From Roseovarius salinarum (GTDB lineage: Bacteria > Pseudomonadota > Alphaproteobacteria > Rhodobacterales > Rhodobacteraceae), in contig NZ_PHNT01000003.1 in the NCBI RefSeq assembly GCF_002834145.1, positions 158,867 through 222,866 on the forward strand: a stretch of 64,000 bases of DNA. The letters run 5' to 3'. The notes beneath the pieces are model-generated. The model was not told the origin of the DNA. It saw nothing but the letters and a program-made list of their open reading frames with translations, and ran no database searches. The stretch's first letter is position 1; every line of letters starts with the position of its first letter. Shown piece by piece: positions 51,706 through 63,367 of the stretch. The translations under genes and the position numbers were made by a program.

Positions 51706-52242
51706 TCATTCCTGCATCGGCGGCCACGGCCTTTGCGCCTCTGCCGCGATCCAGGCCGCGATCCAGTCCGGTGCGGGCGGCGACGCGGCGTCGAGGCCCA
51801 TTTCCTGCATCACCTGCGCGGGCGGCACGATGCCGCCGGGGCCTGTCACGGCGGAGCGGTAGAGCACGTGGCTCGTACAGTCGCCGCGGCTGTTCCACAT
51901 GGACTGTTCGATATAGACGAAACGGTCGTCCCAGCACGCCGCGCGCGAACGTATCTCGACCCGGTCGAACACGCGCACCCGGCGGCGGTAGCGCACGCTG
52001 GCCCCGGCCATGGTCAGCCCCCAGCGCTTGCGCCGCAGCGTCGCCACGAGCCCGGTGCGCTGCGCCAGCGGGATGCGGCCGAGGTCATAGAGCGTAAGCG
52101 CCCGGCCGTTGTTGAGTTCCATCCAGATATCGAGATCCCACGGCATGCAGATGTGACGGGACACGTGGCAGCCGGTCAGCGGCAGCGCCGGGTCGTTGCG
52201 GTGCCGCCAGAGCTGCCAGGCCATGCGAACGAAGGGATACAT
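51706..52242 (-). CDS. acyl-CoA thioesterase family protein (hot-dog fold)
   Basis: 178 residues resembling YbgC/4HBT thioesterases. HVSRHICMPWDLDIWMELNNGRALTLYDLGRIPLAQRTGL has the hot-dog helix with the W-D-x-D-x-x-x-x-x-N active-site region, followed by strands (WGLTMAGASVRYRRRVRVFDRVEIRSRAACWDDRFVYIEQSM). Substrate unknown. AAAGGAG sits 7 bases before ATG 52242. Single gene, between a permease and the yggT gene. Confidence 0.82.
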   Translation of the reverse strand: MYPFVRMAWQLWRHRNDPALPLTGCHVSRHICMPWDLDIWMELNNGRALTLYDLGRIPLAQRTGLVATLRRKRWGLTMAGASVRYRRRVRVFDRVEIRSRAACWDDRFVYIEQSMWNSRGDCTSHVLYRSAVTGPGGIVPPAQVMQEMGLDAASPPAPDWIAAWIAAEAQRPWPPMQE

Positions 52243-52369
52243 GCGCAAGCTCCTTTCCCGCGCGCTTGTCGGGGTTGCGCGCCGGAGGGTCAACCGCGAC
52301 CCCGCGTCAGGCTTGCGCTCGGTCCCGCGCGGCCCTAGGTATCGGGCGGTCACGGCCGGAGGATTCCCG

Positions 52370-52657
52370 ATGCAGTCGCTTTTCCAGATCCTGATGCTCC
52401 TGCTGGACATCCTGTGGTTCTTCATCATCGCGCATGTCATCATGAGCTGGCTTATCAACTTCCAGGTGCTCAACCTGCACCAGCAGCTCGTCGCGCAGAT
52501 CTGGTACGCGCTCAACCGGCTGCTTGAGCCGCTCTACGAACCGATCCGGCGCATCCTGCCGCCGATGTCGGGGATCGACCTCGCGCCCCTGATCGCGCTG
52601 ATCGGGGTCTACATCATACGCATCATCCTGATGAACAACGCCGCCGCGTTCTACTGA
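52370..52657 (+). CDS. YggT family membrane protein
   Basis: 95 residues, two hydrophobic regions (LFQILMLLLDILWFFIIAHVIMSWLI and LAPLIALIGVYIIRIIL) around a polar centre with the family motif NRLLEPLYEPIRRILPPMSGIDLAPLI. Relatives in other bacteria are linked to osmotic shock or cell-division loci; the function here is not known. GGAGGA precedes ATG 52370 at good spacing. Longer upstream ORF is a shadow. recQ follows 71 bases later in the same direction. Confidence 0.92.
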   Translation: MQSLFQILMLLLDILWFFIIAHVIMSWLINFQVLNLHQQLVAQIWYALNRLLEPLYEPIRRILPPMSGIDLAPLIALIGVYIIRIILMNNAAAFY

Positions 52658-52728
52658 CGGGCTTGCCCCGCCGCGCGGACTGTGGGACTGTCCGCGCACG
52701 AGCAGTTCAGCGATATCTTGCAGGTTCC

Positions 52729-54768
52729 ATGCGCGCCGCCCACCGTATCTTGCGCGATGTCTTCGGATTCGACGCCTTCCGCCCCGGGCAGGAAGAGATC
52801 GTGGAGGCCGTCGCGGCGGGTGAGAACGTGCTGGCGATCATGCCCACCGGCGGCGGCAAGTCGCTGTGCTACCAACTGCCCGCGCTGATGCGCGATGGCC
52901 TGACGGTCGTGATCTCGCCGCTGATCGCGCTGATGCGCGACCAGGTGGCGGCGATGCGGGCGGCGGGTGTCTCCGCCGGTGCGCTCACATCGGCCAACAC
53001 CGAGGACGAAACCGCGGCGGTGCACGATGCCCTGGCCGACGGGCGGCTGTCGCTGCTCTACATGGCGCCCGAGCGGTTGGCCTCCGGCGCGGTGCCGGCG
53101 ATGCTGCGGCGCGCCGGCGTGGGCCTCATCGCCGTGGACGAGGCGCATTGCGTCAGCCAGTGGGGCCACGATTTCCGCCCCGACTATCTGCGCATCGGCC
53201 AGCTGCGCCGCCACCTGGGCGTGCCGCTGGCGGCCTTCACGGCCACGGCGGATGCCGAAACGCGCGCCGAGATCGTGGAAAAGCTGTTCGACGGCGCGGC
53301 GCCGCGGCAGTTCCTGCGCGGCTTCGACCGGCCCAACATCCACCTCGCCTTCCGGCCCAAGGACGGGCCGCGCCGGCAGATCCTCGATTTTGCGGCGGCG
53401 CGCAAGGGCCAGCCCGGCATCGTCTATTGCGGCACGCGCGCCAAGACCGAGACGCTGGCGCAGGCCTTGCGCGAGGCGGGCCACAACGCCTGCGCCTACC
53501 ACGGCGGGATGGAGGCCGGTGACCGCCGCGACGTGGAGGCACGGTTCAACGCCGAGGACGGGCTTGTCGTCGTGGCCACGGTCGCCTTCGGCATGGGCGT
53601 GGACAAGCCCGATATCCGCTGGGTGGCGCACGCCGACCTGCCCAAGTCGATCGAGGCATATTACCAGGAGATCGGGCGCGCGGGCCGCGACGGGGCGCCC
53701 GCCGAGACGCTGACGCTGTTCGGCCCCGACGACATCCGCCTGCGCCGGACCCAGATCGACGAGGGCCTCGCCCCGCCCGAACGTCGCTCGGCCGATCACG
53801 CGCGCCTCAACGCGCTGCTGGGGCTGGCCGAGGCGCTGACCTGCCGGCGGGCCACTTTGCTGGAATACTTCGGGGAAGCGGCCGAACCCTGCGGCAACTG
53901 CGATCTTTGCGCGGCGCCGCCCGAGGCCTTCGACGCGACGCAGGCGGTGCGCAAGGCGCTGTCGGCCATGTTGCGCACCGGTGAAAGTTTCGGCGCCGGG
54001 CACCTGATCGACATACTGACCGGCAAGGCGACCGAGAAGGTCCGCGCGCGCGGCCACGACGATCTGCCCACCTTCGGCGTGGGCGGCGAACTCGATCGCG
54101 CGGGCTGGCAGGGGGTGTTCCGGCAGATGATGGGCCGCGACCTCGCCCGCCCCGACCCCGATCGTCGCGGCGCCCTGCGCATGACCGAAGCCGCCCGCCC
54201 GATCCTGCGCGGGGAGGCCGGGATCACGCTGCGGCGCGACACGCTGGCGCCCGCCCCGCGCCGCCCCGCGGCCAGGCAGCTTGTTTCGGAGGAGGACGCG
54301 CCGCTGCTTTCCGCGCTCAAGGCCAAGCGCCGCGCGCTGGCCGAGGCCGCGGGCGTGCCCGCCTACATCGTCTTCAACGATCGCACCCTGATCGAGATGG
54401 CCGAGCGTCGGCCCGACAGCCTGGATGCGCTGGCGGGCATCTCGGGTGTCGGGCAGAAGAAGCTGGAACAATACGGTGCGGCGTTCCTGGAGGTCATCAA
54501 CGGTGCGCAGGAGGCGGTGCACCCGGCCCGGCGACGGCTGGCGGGCCGGGCGGCGGGCACGCTTTACGACCAGTTGCTGGCCGCGCAGGCCGATCTGGCG
54601 CGCGGATCGGATGGCACCGAAAAACCGCTGAGCTGTTCGGCGTCGCAACTGGCCCGCGTCGCCGCCACCCGCCCGGCCGACGCCGAGGCGCTTGCCCGTC
54701 TGCTGGGCGAGAAGCGCGCCGAACGCTTCGGCCCGGCCTTTCTGGACGTTCTGCGCACGGCGGACTAG
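52729..54768 (+). CDS. recQ: ATP-dependent DNA helicase RecQ
   Basis: 679 residues. Helicase motifs: Q-loop region FDAFRPGQEEIV, Walker A MPTGGGKSLCYQLP, DEAH box VDEAHCVSQWGHDFRPDY, FTATADAE, then VATVAFGMGVDKPDIRWV and QEIGRAGRDG. The RecQ zinc domain is present (CRRATLLEYFGE..CGNCDLC), then winged helix and an HRDC domain (about 510-600; VFNDRTLIEMAERRP). RecQ unwinds DNA in recombination and repair. The C-terminal ~70 residues after HRDC are extra, with a second HRDC-like helical stretch. ATG 52729 matches the RecQ start (AAHRILRDVFGFDAFRPGQ). Confidence 0.96.
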   Translation: MRAAHRILRDVFGFDAFRPGQEEIVEAVAAGENVLAIMPTGGGKSLCYQLPALMRDGLTVVISPLIALMRDQVAAMRAAGVSAGALTSANTEDETAAVHDALADGRLSLLYMAPERLASGAVPAMLRRAGVGLIAVDEAHCVSQWGHDFRPDYLRIGQLRRHLGVPLAAFTATADAETRAEIVEKLFDGAAPRQFLRGFDRPNIHLAFRPKDGPRRQILDFAAARKGQPGIVYCGTRAKTETLAQALREAGHNACAYHGGMEAGDRRDVEARFNAEDGLVVVATVAFGMGVDKPDIRWVAHADLPKSIEAYYQEIGRAGRDGAPAETLTLFGPDDIRLRRTQIDEGLAPPERRSADHARLNALLGLAEALTCRRATLLEYFGEAAEPCGNCDLCAAPPEAFDATQAVRKALSAMLRTGESFGAGHLIDILTGKATEKVRARGHDDLPTFGVGGELDRAGWQGVFRQMMGRDLARPDPDRRGALRMTEAARPILRGEAGITLRRDTLAPAPRRPAARQLVSEEDAPLLSALKAKRRALAEAAGVPAYIVFNDRTLIEMAERRPDSLDALAGISGVGQKKLEQYGAAFLEVINGAQEAVHPARRRLAGRAAGTLYDQLLAAQADLARGSDGTEKPLSCSASQLARVAATRPADAEALARLLGEKRAERFGPAFLDVLRTAD

Positions 54769-54803
54769 GTAACACGGGTCTGCGCAACCAAAGGTGAATC
54801 GCG

Positions 54804-55552
54804 ATGCTCGTCGTCCTGTCGCCCGCCAAGAAACTCCAGATGGACCCGGTCGAGGGGATCGAGGCCACGCGCCCCGCCTTCGCCGACGACGCGAGCACGC
54901 TGGCCGAGGTGGCGCGCGGGCTGTCGGTGGACGAGCTGGGCAAGCTGATGAAGATCAGCGATTCGCTGGCCAACCTGAACGCCGAGCGGTTCGCGCGGTT
55001 CGGCGAGATGGAAACGAAACCGGCGGCCCTGGCCTTCGCCGGCGACACCTACCAGGGGCTGGAGGCCGGCTCGCTCGACGCCGACGAGATGGCCTGGGCG
55101 CAGGACCACCTGCGCATCCTGTCGGGGCTTTACGGCCTTCTGCGCCCGCTCGACGCGATCCAGCCCTACCGGCTCGAGATGGGCAGCCGGCTGCGGACCG
55201 ACCGGGGCAGGACGCTGTACGACTACTGGGGCGACCGACTGTCGCGGGCCCTGAACGCGCAGGCCGAGGCGCTGGGCAGCGATGTTCTGGTCAATTGTGC
55301 CAGCCAGGAATATTTCGGCGCGGTCAAGCCCGACGCGCTGAACCTGCGGGTGATCACCCCGGTGTTCATGGAAGAGAAGGCCGGCGGCCCGAAGATCGTC
55401 AGCTTCTGGGCGAAGAAGGCACGCGGCGCGATGGCACGGTTCATCATCCAGCACCGCCTGACCGACCCCGAGGCGCTGAAGGATTTCGACACCGGCGGTT
55501 ACCGTTTCGACCCCGGCATGTCGGAGGGTGACACGCTGGTGTTCCGCCGAGG

Positions 55553-55568
<16 letters not shown>
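54804..55568 (+). CDS. yaaA: peroxide stress protein YaaA
   Basis: 254 residues, DUF328 family. It has LVVLSPAKKLQ at the start, LMKISDSLANLNAERF, LYGLLRPLDAIQPYRLEMGSRL, NCASQEYFGAVK and the C-terminal GYRFDPGMSEGDTLVFRR. YaaA in E. coli lowers free iron and limits damage in peroxide stress, and binds DNA. Start: ATG 54804 with weak ribosome site. The end overlaps the convergent hybrid kinase gene by 16 bases, so both 3' ends are shared. Confidence 0.93.
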
Positions 55569-57751
<2,183 letters not shown>

Positions 57752-57888
57752 GCCGGGTCCCCCGAATGCGGCGCGCTGGCAGATCGCGGCGCAGGTTGCG
57801 CCATCGCGGTGAAGAACCGCTTAATCCGGAATCGTTGCCAGCCCGCCGGGGGCGTGGCACGATGCTCGCGGTGTCAAGGGAGGCTGCC

Positions 57889-60800
57889 ATGCTCCGCCGT
57901 TTTCTGTTTCCCCTCGTTCTTTGCGCCCTTGCCGGTCAGGCCGCCGCGCAATCGCCCGTGCCCGAGCGACGGCTGGTTGTCTCGCGTGACGTGGATTTCT
58001 TCGGCGCCGACCTGCAGCCGCTGTTCGACACCAGTTTCGAGGCCTGCCAGCGCGCCTGCCTGAGCAACCCGAAGTGCCGCGCGCTGACCTTCAACACCCG
58101 CAAGAACGCCTGTTTCCCCAAGAAGGGCGTGTCCGAGCGCAAGCCCTACGACGGGGCGCTGTCGGCGGTCGTGCTGCGGACCGATCCACAGGTGGTGTCG
58201 CGGGGCCAGACGCGCGCGGCCGAGCTCGATTTCCTGTCAGACGGTGACATCGAGGCGGCCATGTCGCAGGCCCGCGGGATCGGGGCGCGGCACCCGGGCG
58301 GGGACTGGGACGCCGATGCGCTTCTCAGGGCCGCGCAGGACCGGCGCGCCAAGGGCGACATGCGCAACGCGATGCGCTGGATGGGCGCGGCCGTGGCCCG
58401 GACGGACGCCGCCGACCAATGGGTCGAATACGGGCGCCTTTCGCTGGCGATCAAGACCGACAAGTCGCGCGACAAGCGCAATTATGCGGCGCGCGCGCTG
58501 TCGGCGTCGGTCAACGGCTACCTGCGCGCCCCGGGCGGGCCGGCGCAGGTCAACGCGCTGACCGTCATGGCCCGCGCGCTGGAGCGGCGCAACCGCGGGC
58601 GCGACATGATCGACGCACTGCGGCTTGCCCAGAGCATCCAGCCGCGCCAGCAGGTCGCAGAGGCGCTGGACGAGGCCGTGGCCAAGTACGGCTTCCGCAC
58701 CACCGACAGCCGTGTGGACAGCGACAGTGCCACGCCGCGCATCTGCGCGGAATTCTCCGAACCGCTCGTCCGCGCGGGCACCGATTACACCCCATACGTG
58801 CGCCTGCCCGACGCCGGGCTGGTGGTGCAGGCCGAAAAGCGCCAGCTGTGCATCGACGGGGTCGAGCACGGCCAGCGCTATTCGTTCACGTTCCGCAGCG
58901 GGCTGCCGGCGGCGAGCGGCGAAAAGCTGCACGAGGACGTCGAGATCACCCATTACGTGCGCGACCGCGCGCCCGAGGTCCGCTTTCCGGGCCGCACCTA
59001 TGTTCTGCCGCGTGCGGCCGGCGCCGCGGTGCCGGTGGAGACGGTCAACATTGACGAGGTCGCGCTGACCCTGCGCCGGATCAGCGACCGCAACCTGCTG
59101 CGCACGATCCAGGAGGATTTTTTCGGTCGGCCGCTGTCGCGGTACCAGTCCGACCTGTTCGACGGAGAGATCGCCGAAACGGTCTGGACGGGCACGGGCC
59201 AGGTGGAGAACACGCTCAACAAGACGATGACGACCCGTCTGCCTCTGGAGTCCGCGCTGGCGGACCAGCCCACCGGCATCTACGCGCTGACCGCGCGGGT
59301 TCCGGGGCGTGCGCGCCGTGACAGCCGCGGGGCGACGCAGTGGTTCGTGCTCACCGACCTCGGGCTGACGACGATGAAGGGCACCGACGGGCTGCACGTC
59401 TTCGTGCGCGGGCTCGCGGACGCGCAAGCGCGCGAGGGGGTGACGCTGACCCTGTTGTCGCGCTCCAACCGGGAACTGGCCACGGCGCGGACGGGCCCAC
59501 GGGGCCACGCGCGTTTCGCCCCCGGCCTGACGCGGGGCACGGGCGGCGCGGCGCCGGCGATGGTGCTGGCGCGCGCGGGCACGGACGGTGCGGACGGTGA
59601 TGAGCGTGATGGCGCGGAGGATTTTGCCTTCCTGTCGCTGACCGATCCGGCCTTCGACCTGTCCGATCGGGGGGTCTCGGGCCGCGCGCCCGCGCCGCCG
59701 GTCGACGTGTTCCTGACCACCGACCGCGGTGCCTACCGTGCGGGCGAGGTGATCCGCGCCACCGCGCTGGCGCGCGACGGGCAGGCGCAGGCGGTCTCGG
59801 GCATGCCGCTGACCGCGATCCTGACGCGCCCCGACGGGGTGGAGTATTCGCGCCACCTGTCGGCCGAGGATACCGCCGGCGGCCATGTCTTCGAGATGCC
59901 GGTGGGCGAAACGGCGCCGCGCGGCACATGGCAGTTGCAGGTCAAGGGCGACGTGGACGCCCCCGCGCTGGCCAGCCGCCAGATCCTGGTGGAGGATTTC
60001 CTGCCCGAGCGCATCGACTTCGAGATGTCGCTGCCCGAGGGCGCGATCCGCCCCGGTGACACGCCGCCGCTGACGGTCGAGGCGCGGTATCTTTTCGGCG
60101 CCCCGGGGGCGGGGCTTAAGGCCGACGGCTCGGTGACGCTGCGGCCCAGGCGGAAGCTCGAACAGTTTCCGGGGTATCTCTTCGGCCGGCATGATGACGC
60201 CGAGACACCGCGGGTGGAATACCTTCAGGGCGGCAAAACGGGCGACGACGGCCGCCTGACCCTTCCGGTGCAGATCCCCGAGGCCGACGGCCCCGCCCGC
60301 CCCTACGAGGCGCAGGTGGTGCTGCGCGTGAAGGAGGGATCGGGCCGTCCCGTGGAGCGCGAGATCACGCGGATGCTGGCGCCCGCGGCCCCGGTCATCG
60401 GGATCAGGCCCGGATTCGACGGCGTGGTGCCCGAGGGCACCGAGGCCGCCTTCGACCTGCGCGCGCTGGGGCCGGATCTCGCGCCGGTGCCGATGCGGGT
60501 GAAGTGGACGCTCAACCGGATCGAGACGCGCTACCAGTGGTACGAACGCTACGGCAACTGGAACTGGGAGCCGGTGACGACCCGCCGCCGTGTCGCCACC
60601 GGCGAAACCACGCTGGGCGAGGGCGCGGCGCGGGTGTCCGCCCCGGTGGACTGGGGCCGCTACGAACTGGTGGTCGAACGGGTCGACGGCCCCTATGCCG
60701 CGGCCTCGGTCGATTTCCACGCCGGCTGGCATGCGCCCGCCGACGCCACCCGCACGCCCGACACGCTCGAGATGTCGCTCGACAAGCCGCGGTATCGCGG

Positions 60801-63351
60801 CGGAGAAACCGCGACATTGCGCATGGTGCCGCGCCACGCCGGCACCGCGCTGGTGACGGTGCTGTCCAACCGGGTCATCGACATGACCGCCGTCGAGGTC
60901 ACGGAGGGCGAGAACCGGATCGAACTGCCGGTCACCGATGACTGGGGCTCCGGCGCCTATGTCACGGCGCAGGTGATCCGCCCCATGGACGTGGCCGAGG
61001 GGCGCAACCCGGCACGGTCGCTGGGGCTGTCGCACGCGAAGATCGCCCCGGGCGAGAAACGACTCGACGTGTCGATCGACGCCCCCGACAGTATCCGGCC
61101 GCGCGGCCCGCTCGAGGCGACGGTCGAGGTCGACGGGCTGACCGAGGGCGACACCGGCCACGTCACGCTGGCGGCGGTGGATGTGGGCATCCTCAACCTC
61201 ACCGGGTTCGAGGCGCCCGATCCGGCGGGCCACTACTTCGGCCAGCGCCGGCTGGGCGTCGAGATCCGCGACCTGTACGGCCGCCTGATCGACGGCATGA
61301 GCGGCGCCGAGGGGCGCGTGCGCTCCGGCGGTGACGCGGGCAGCCGGATGGAGCGCCAATCGCCGCCACCGACCGAGGAACTCGTCGCCTTTTTCGAAGG
61401 ACCTTTGACGGTGGGCCCCGACGGCACGGCGACGGCACGGTTCGATATCCCCGATTTCAACGGCACCGTGCGGCTCATGGCCGTGGCGTGGTCCCGGGGG
61501 GGTGTCGGGCAAGCGGACCGTGACGTTCTGGTGCGCGATCCGGTGGTGACCACCGCGACGCTGCCGCGGTTCCTGGCACCCGGCGATGAAAGCCGGCTGA
61601 CCCTCGAGATCACCCATGCCGACGGCCCCGCGGGGCGTGTCGGGATCGACGTGACGGCGGGCGCGGGCGTGACGCTGGGCGCGGGCATCCCGCCGCGGAT
61701 TGATCTGGCCGAGGGCGAGACGCACCGCCTGAGCGTGCCGCTGCACGCCGAGGCCACGGGCGATCACGCGGTGCGCGTGGCGCTGACCACGCCCGCGGGC
61801 AAGCAGCTGCTCAAGACGCTGACGCTTCCGGTGCGGCGCAACGACCCCGAGGTGGCGCAGACGCGCCGCTTCACCCTTGCCCCGGGCGACGGTTTCACGC
61901 TGGACGACGAGGTGTTCGCGGGGCTGCGGCCGGGCACCGGCTCGGCCGTCGTTTCCGCCGGTCCCCTTGCGCGGATGAACGCGCCGGCGCTGATCCGCGC
62001 GCTCGACCGGTTTCCCTATGGCTGCACCGAGCAGGTGACCTCGCAGGCGATGCCGCTGCTTTACTTCGGGCAGGTGGCGCAGGCGCTGGGGATCGGTGAC
62101 GCGCAGGCGCGCGAGACACGCGTTCAGCAGGCCATCGACCGAATCCTGACGCGGCAGAGTTCCGGCGGCTCCTTCGGCCTGTGGCGGGCAAGCTCGGGCG
62201 ACTTCTGGCTCGACGCGTATGTCACAGATTTCCTGTCGCGGGCGCGGGCCGAAGGGTATGCCGTGCCCGACCGCGCCTTCACCATGGCGATGGACAACCT
62301 GCGCAACCGCGTGAACTATGCCCCCGATTTCGATGAGGGGGGCGAGGACATCGCCTATGCGTTGATGGTGCTGGCCCGTGAAGGTGCGGCGCGCATGGGC
62401 GACCTGCGCTACTACGCCGACGTGAAGGCGCAGGCGCTGGCAACGCCGCTGGCGGCCGCGCAGCTTGGCGCGGCACTGGCGGCCTACGGGGAGTCCACGC
62501 GCGCCGACCGGCTGTTCCGCCAGGCACGGGCCATGCTGGGCGACGGCCCGACGCGGGAACGCCCGGTCTGGCGCGCCGACTATGGCACGGCCCTGCGCGA
62601 CCGCGCGGGTGTTCTTGCCCTGGCCGTGCAGTCGGGCAGCGACGCCGTGGACCCCGGCGCGCTGGCCGCGCCGCTTACGTCCGCGGGGCCCGAGATGTCC
62701 ACGCAGGAACAGGCTTGGACGCTGCTGGCCGCGCGCGCACTCATCTCCGACGTCACCGTTGCGGGGCTGACGGTGGACGGCCAGCCCGTGCCCGGCCCCT
62801 TCGTGCGGACCCTGCAGGCCGGTGACGGGGATTCGCGCACGCTGCGCAACACCGGCGCCCGGCCCGCGCGGATCACGCTGACCACGCGGGGCGTGCCGCG
62901 GGTGGCGCCCGAGGCCGGCGGCTACGGCTTCGGGATCACCCGGCGGTATTTCGACATGGAGGGCAACCGGGTCGACCCGGCGACGGTGGAGGCCGGCACG
63001 CGGCTGGTTACCGTGCTGCGGGTGACGCCGTTCGAGAAGGCCGAATCGCGGCTCATCATCGACGATCCGCTGCCCGCGGGGCTGGAGATCGACAATCCCA
63101 ACCTGCTGCGCTCGGGCGATATCGCCTCTCTGGGCTGGCTGGACCCGGCCAGCGCGCGCCACAGCGAATTCCGCAGCGACCGGTTCATTGCCGCGGTGGA
63201 CTGGCGCAAGGCGGAGCCGTTCGAACTGGCCTACATCGTCCGTGCGGTGACGCCGGGGCGGTATCACCACCCGGCCGCCACGGTCGAGGACATGTACCGC
63301 CCCCGCTACCACGCGCGCACCGGCACCGGCAGGATCGAGGTCACGCGATGA
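57889..63351 (+). CDS. bacterial alpha-2-macroglobulin with N-terminal PAN/Apple domain
   Basis: 1820 residues. Signal peptide (RRFLFPLVLCALAGQAAAQ), then a PAN/Apple-like domain (about 25-95, CxxxC..C..C), a helical linker, MG2-type repeats and the A2M domains. The thioester motif is intact as CTEQ (Cys1379, in PYGCTEQVTS); DQPTGIYAL, TTDRGAYRAGEV and VEDFLPER are typical A2M stretches. Such proteins trap proteases in the periplasm and are usually next to pbpC, as here. GGGAGG precedes ATG 57889. No lipobox was seen, so it is probably soluble rather than lipidated. Confidence 0.93.
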   Translation: MLRRFLFPLVLCALAGQAAAQSPVPERRLVVSRDVDFFGADLQPLFDTSFEACQRACLSNPKCRALTFNTRKNACFPKKGVSERKPYDGALSAVVLRTDPQVVSRGQTRAAELDFLSDGDIEAAMSQARGIGARHPGGDWDADALLRAAQDRRAKGDMRNAMRWMGAAVARTDAADQWVEYGRLSLAIKTDKSRDKRNYAARALSASVNGYLRAPGGPAQVNALTVMARALERRNRGRDMIDALRLAQSIQPRQQVAEALDEAVAKYGFRTTDSRVDSDSATPRICAEFSEPLVRAGTDYTPYVRLPDAGLVVQAEKRQLCIDGVEHGQRYSFTFRSGLPAASGEKLHEDVEITHYVRDRAPEVRFPGRTYVLPRAAGAAVPVETVNIDEVALTLRRISDRNLLRTIQEDFFGRPLSRYQSDLFDGEIAETVWTGTGQVENTLNKTMTTRLPLESALADQPTGIYALTARVPGRARRDSRGATQWFVLTDLGLTTMKGTDGLHVFVRGLADAQAREGVTLTLLSRSNRELATARTGPRGHARFAPGLTRGTGGAAPAMVLARAGTDGADGDERDGAEDFAFLSLTDPAFDLSDRGVSGRAPAPPVDVFLTTDRGAYRAGEVIRATALARDGQAQAVSGMPLTAILTRPDGVEYSRHLSAEDTAGGHVFEMPVGETAPRGTWQLQVKGDVDAPALASRQILVEDFLPERIDFEMSLPEGAIRPGDTPPLTVEARYLFGAPGAGLKADGSVTLRPRRKLEQFPGYLFGRHDDAETPRVEYLQGGKTGDDGRLTLPVQIPEADGPARPYEAQVVLRVKEGSGRPVEREITRMLAPAAPVIGIRPGFDGVVPEGTEAAFDLRALGPDLAPVPMRVKWTLNRIETRYQWYERYGNWNWEPVTTRRRVATGETTLGEGAARVSAPVDWGRYELVVERVDGPYAAASVDFHAGWHAPADATRTPDTLEMSLDKPRYRGGETATLRMVPRHAGTALVTVLSNRVIDMTAVEVTEGENRIELPVTDDWGSGAYVTAQVIRPMDVAEGRNPARSLGLSHAKIAPGEKRLDVSIDAPDSIRPRGPLEATVEVDGLTEGDTGHVTLAAVDVGILNLTGFEAPDPAGHYFGQRRLGVEIRDLYGRLIDGMSGAEGRVRSGGDAGSRMERQSPPPTEELVAFFEGPLTVGPDGTATARFDIPDFNGTVRLMAVAWSRGGVGQADRDVLVRDPVVTTATLPRFLAPGDESRLTLEITHADGPAGRVGIDVTAGAGVTLGAGIPPRIDLAEGETHRLSVPLHAEATGDHAVRVALTTPAGKQLLKTLTLPVRRNDPEVAQTRRFTLAPGDGFTLDDEVFAGLRPGTGSAVVSAGPLARMNAPALIRALDRFPYGCTEQVTSQAMPLLYFGQVAQALGIGDAQARETRVQQAIDRILTRQSSGGSFGLWRASSGDFWLDAYVTDFLSRARAEGYAVPDRAFTMAMDNLRNRVNYAPDFDEGGEDIAYALMVLAREGAARMGDLRYYADVKAQALATPLAAAQLGAALAAYGESTRADRLFRQARAMLGDGPTRERPVWRADYGTALRDRAGVLALAVQSGSDAVDPGALAAPLTSAGPEMSTQEQAWTLLAARALISDVTVAGLTVDGQPVPGPFVRTLQAGDGDSRTLRNTGARPARITLTTRGVPRVAPEAGGYGFGITRRYFDMEGNRVDPATVEAGTRLVTVLRVTPFEKAESRLIIDDPLPAGLEIDNPNLLRSGDIASLGWLDPASARHSEFRSDRFIAAVDWRKAEPFELAYIVRAVTPGRYHHPAATVEDMYRPRYHARTGTGRIEVTR

Positions 63352-63367
63352 AGGTCGGGGCGCTGCC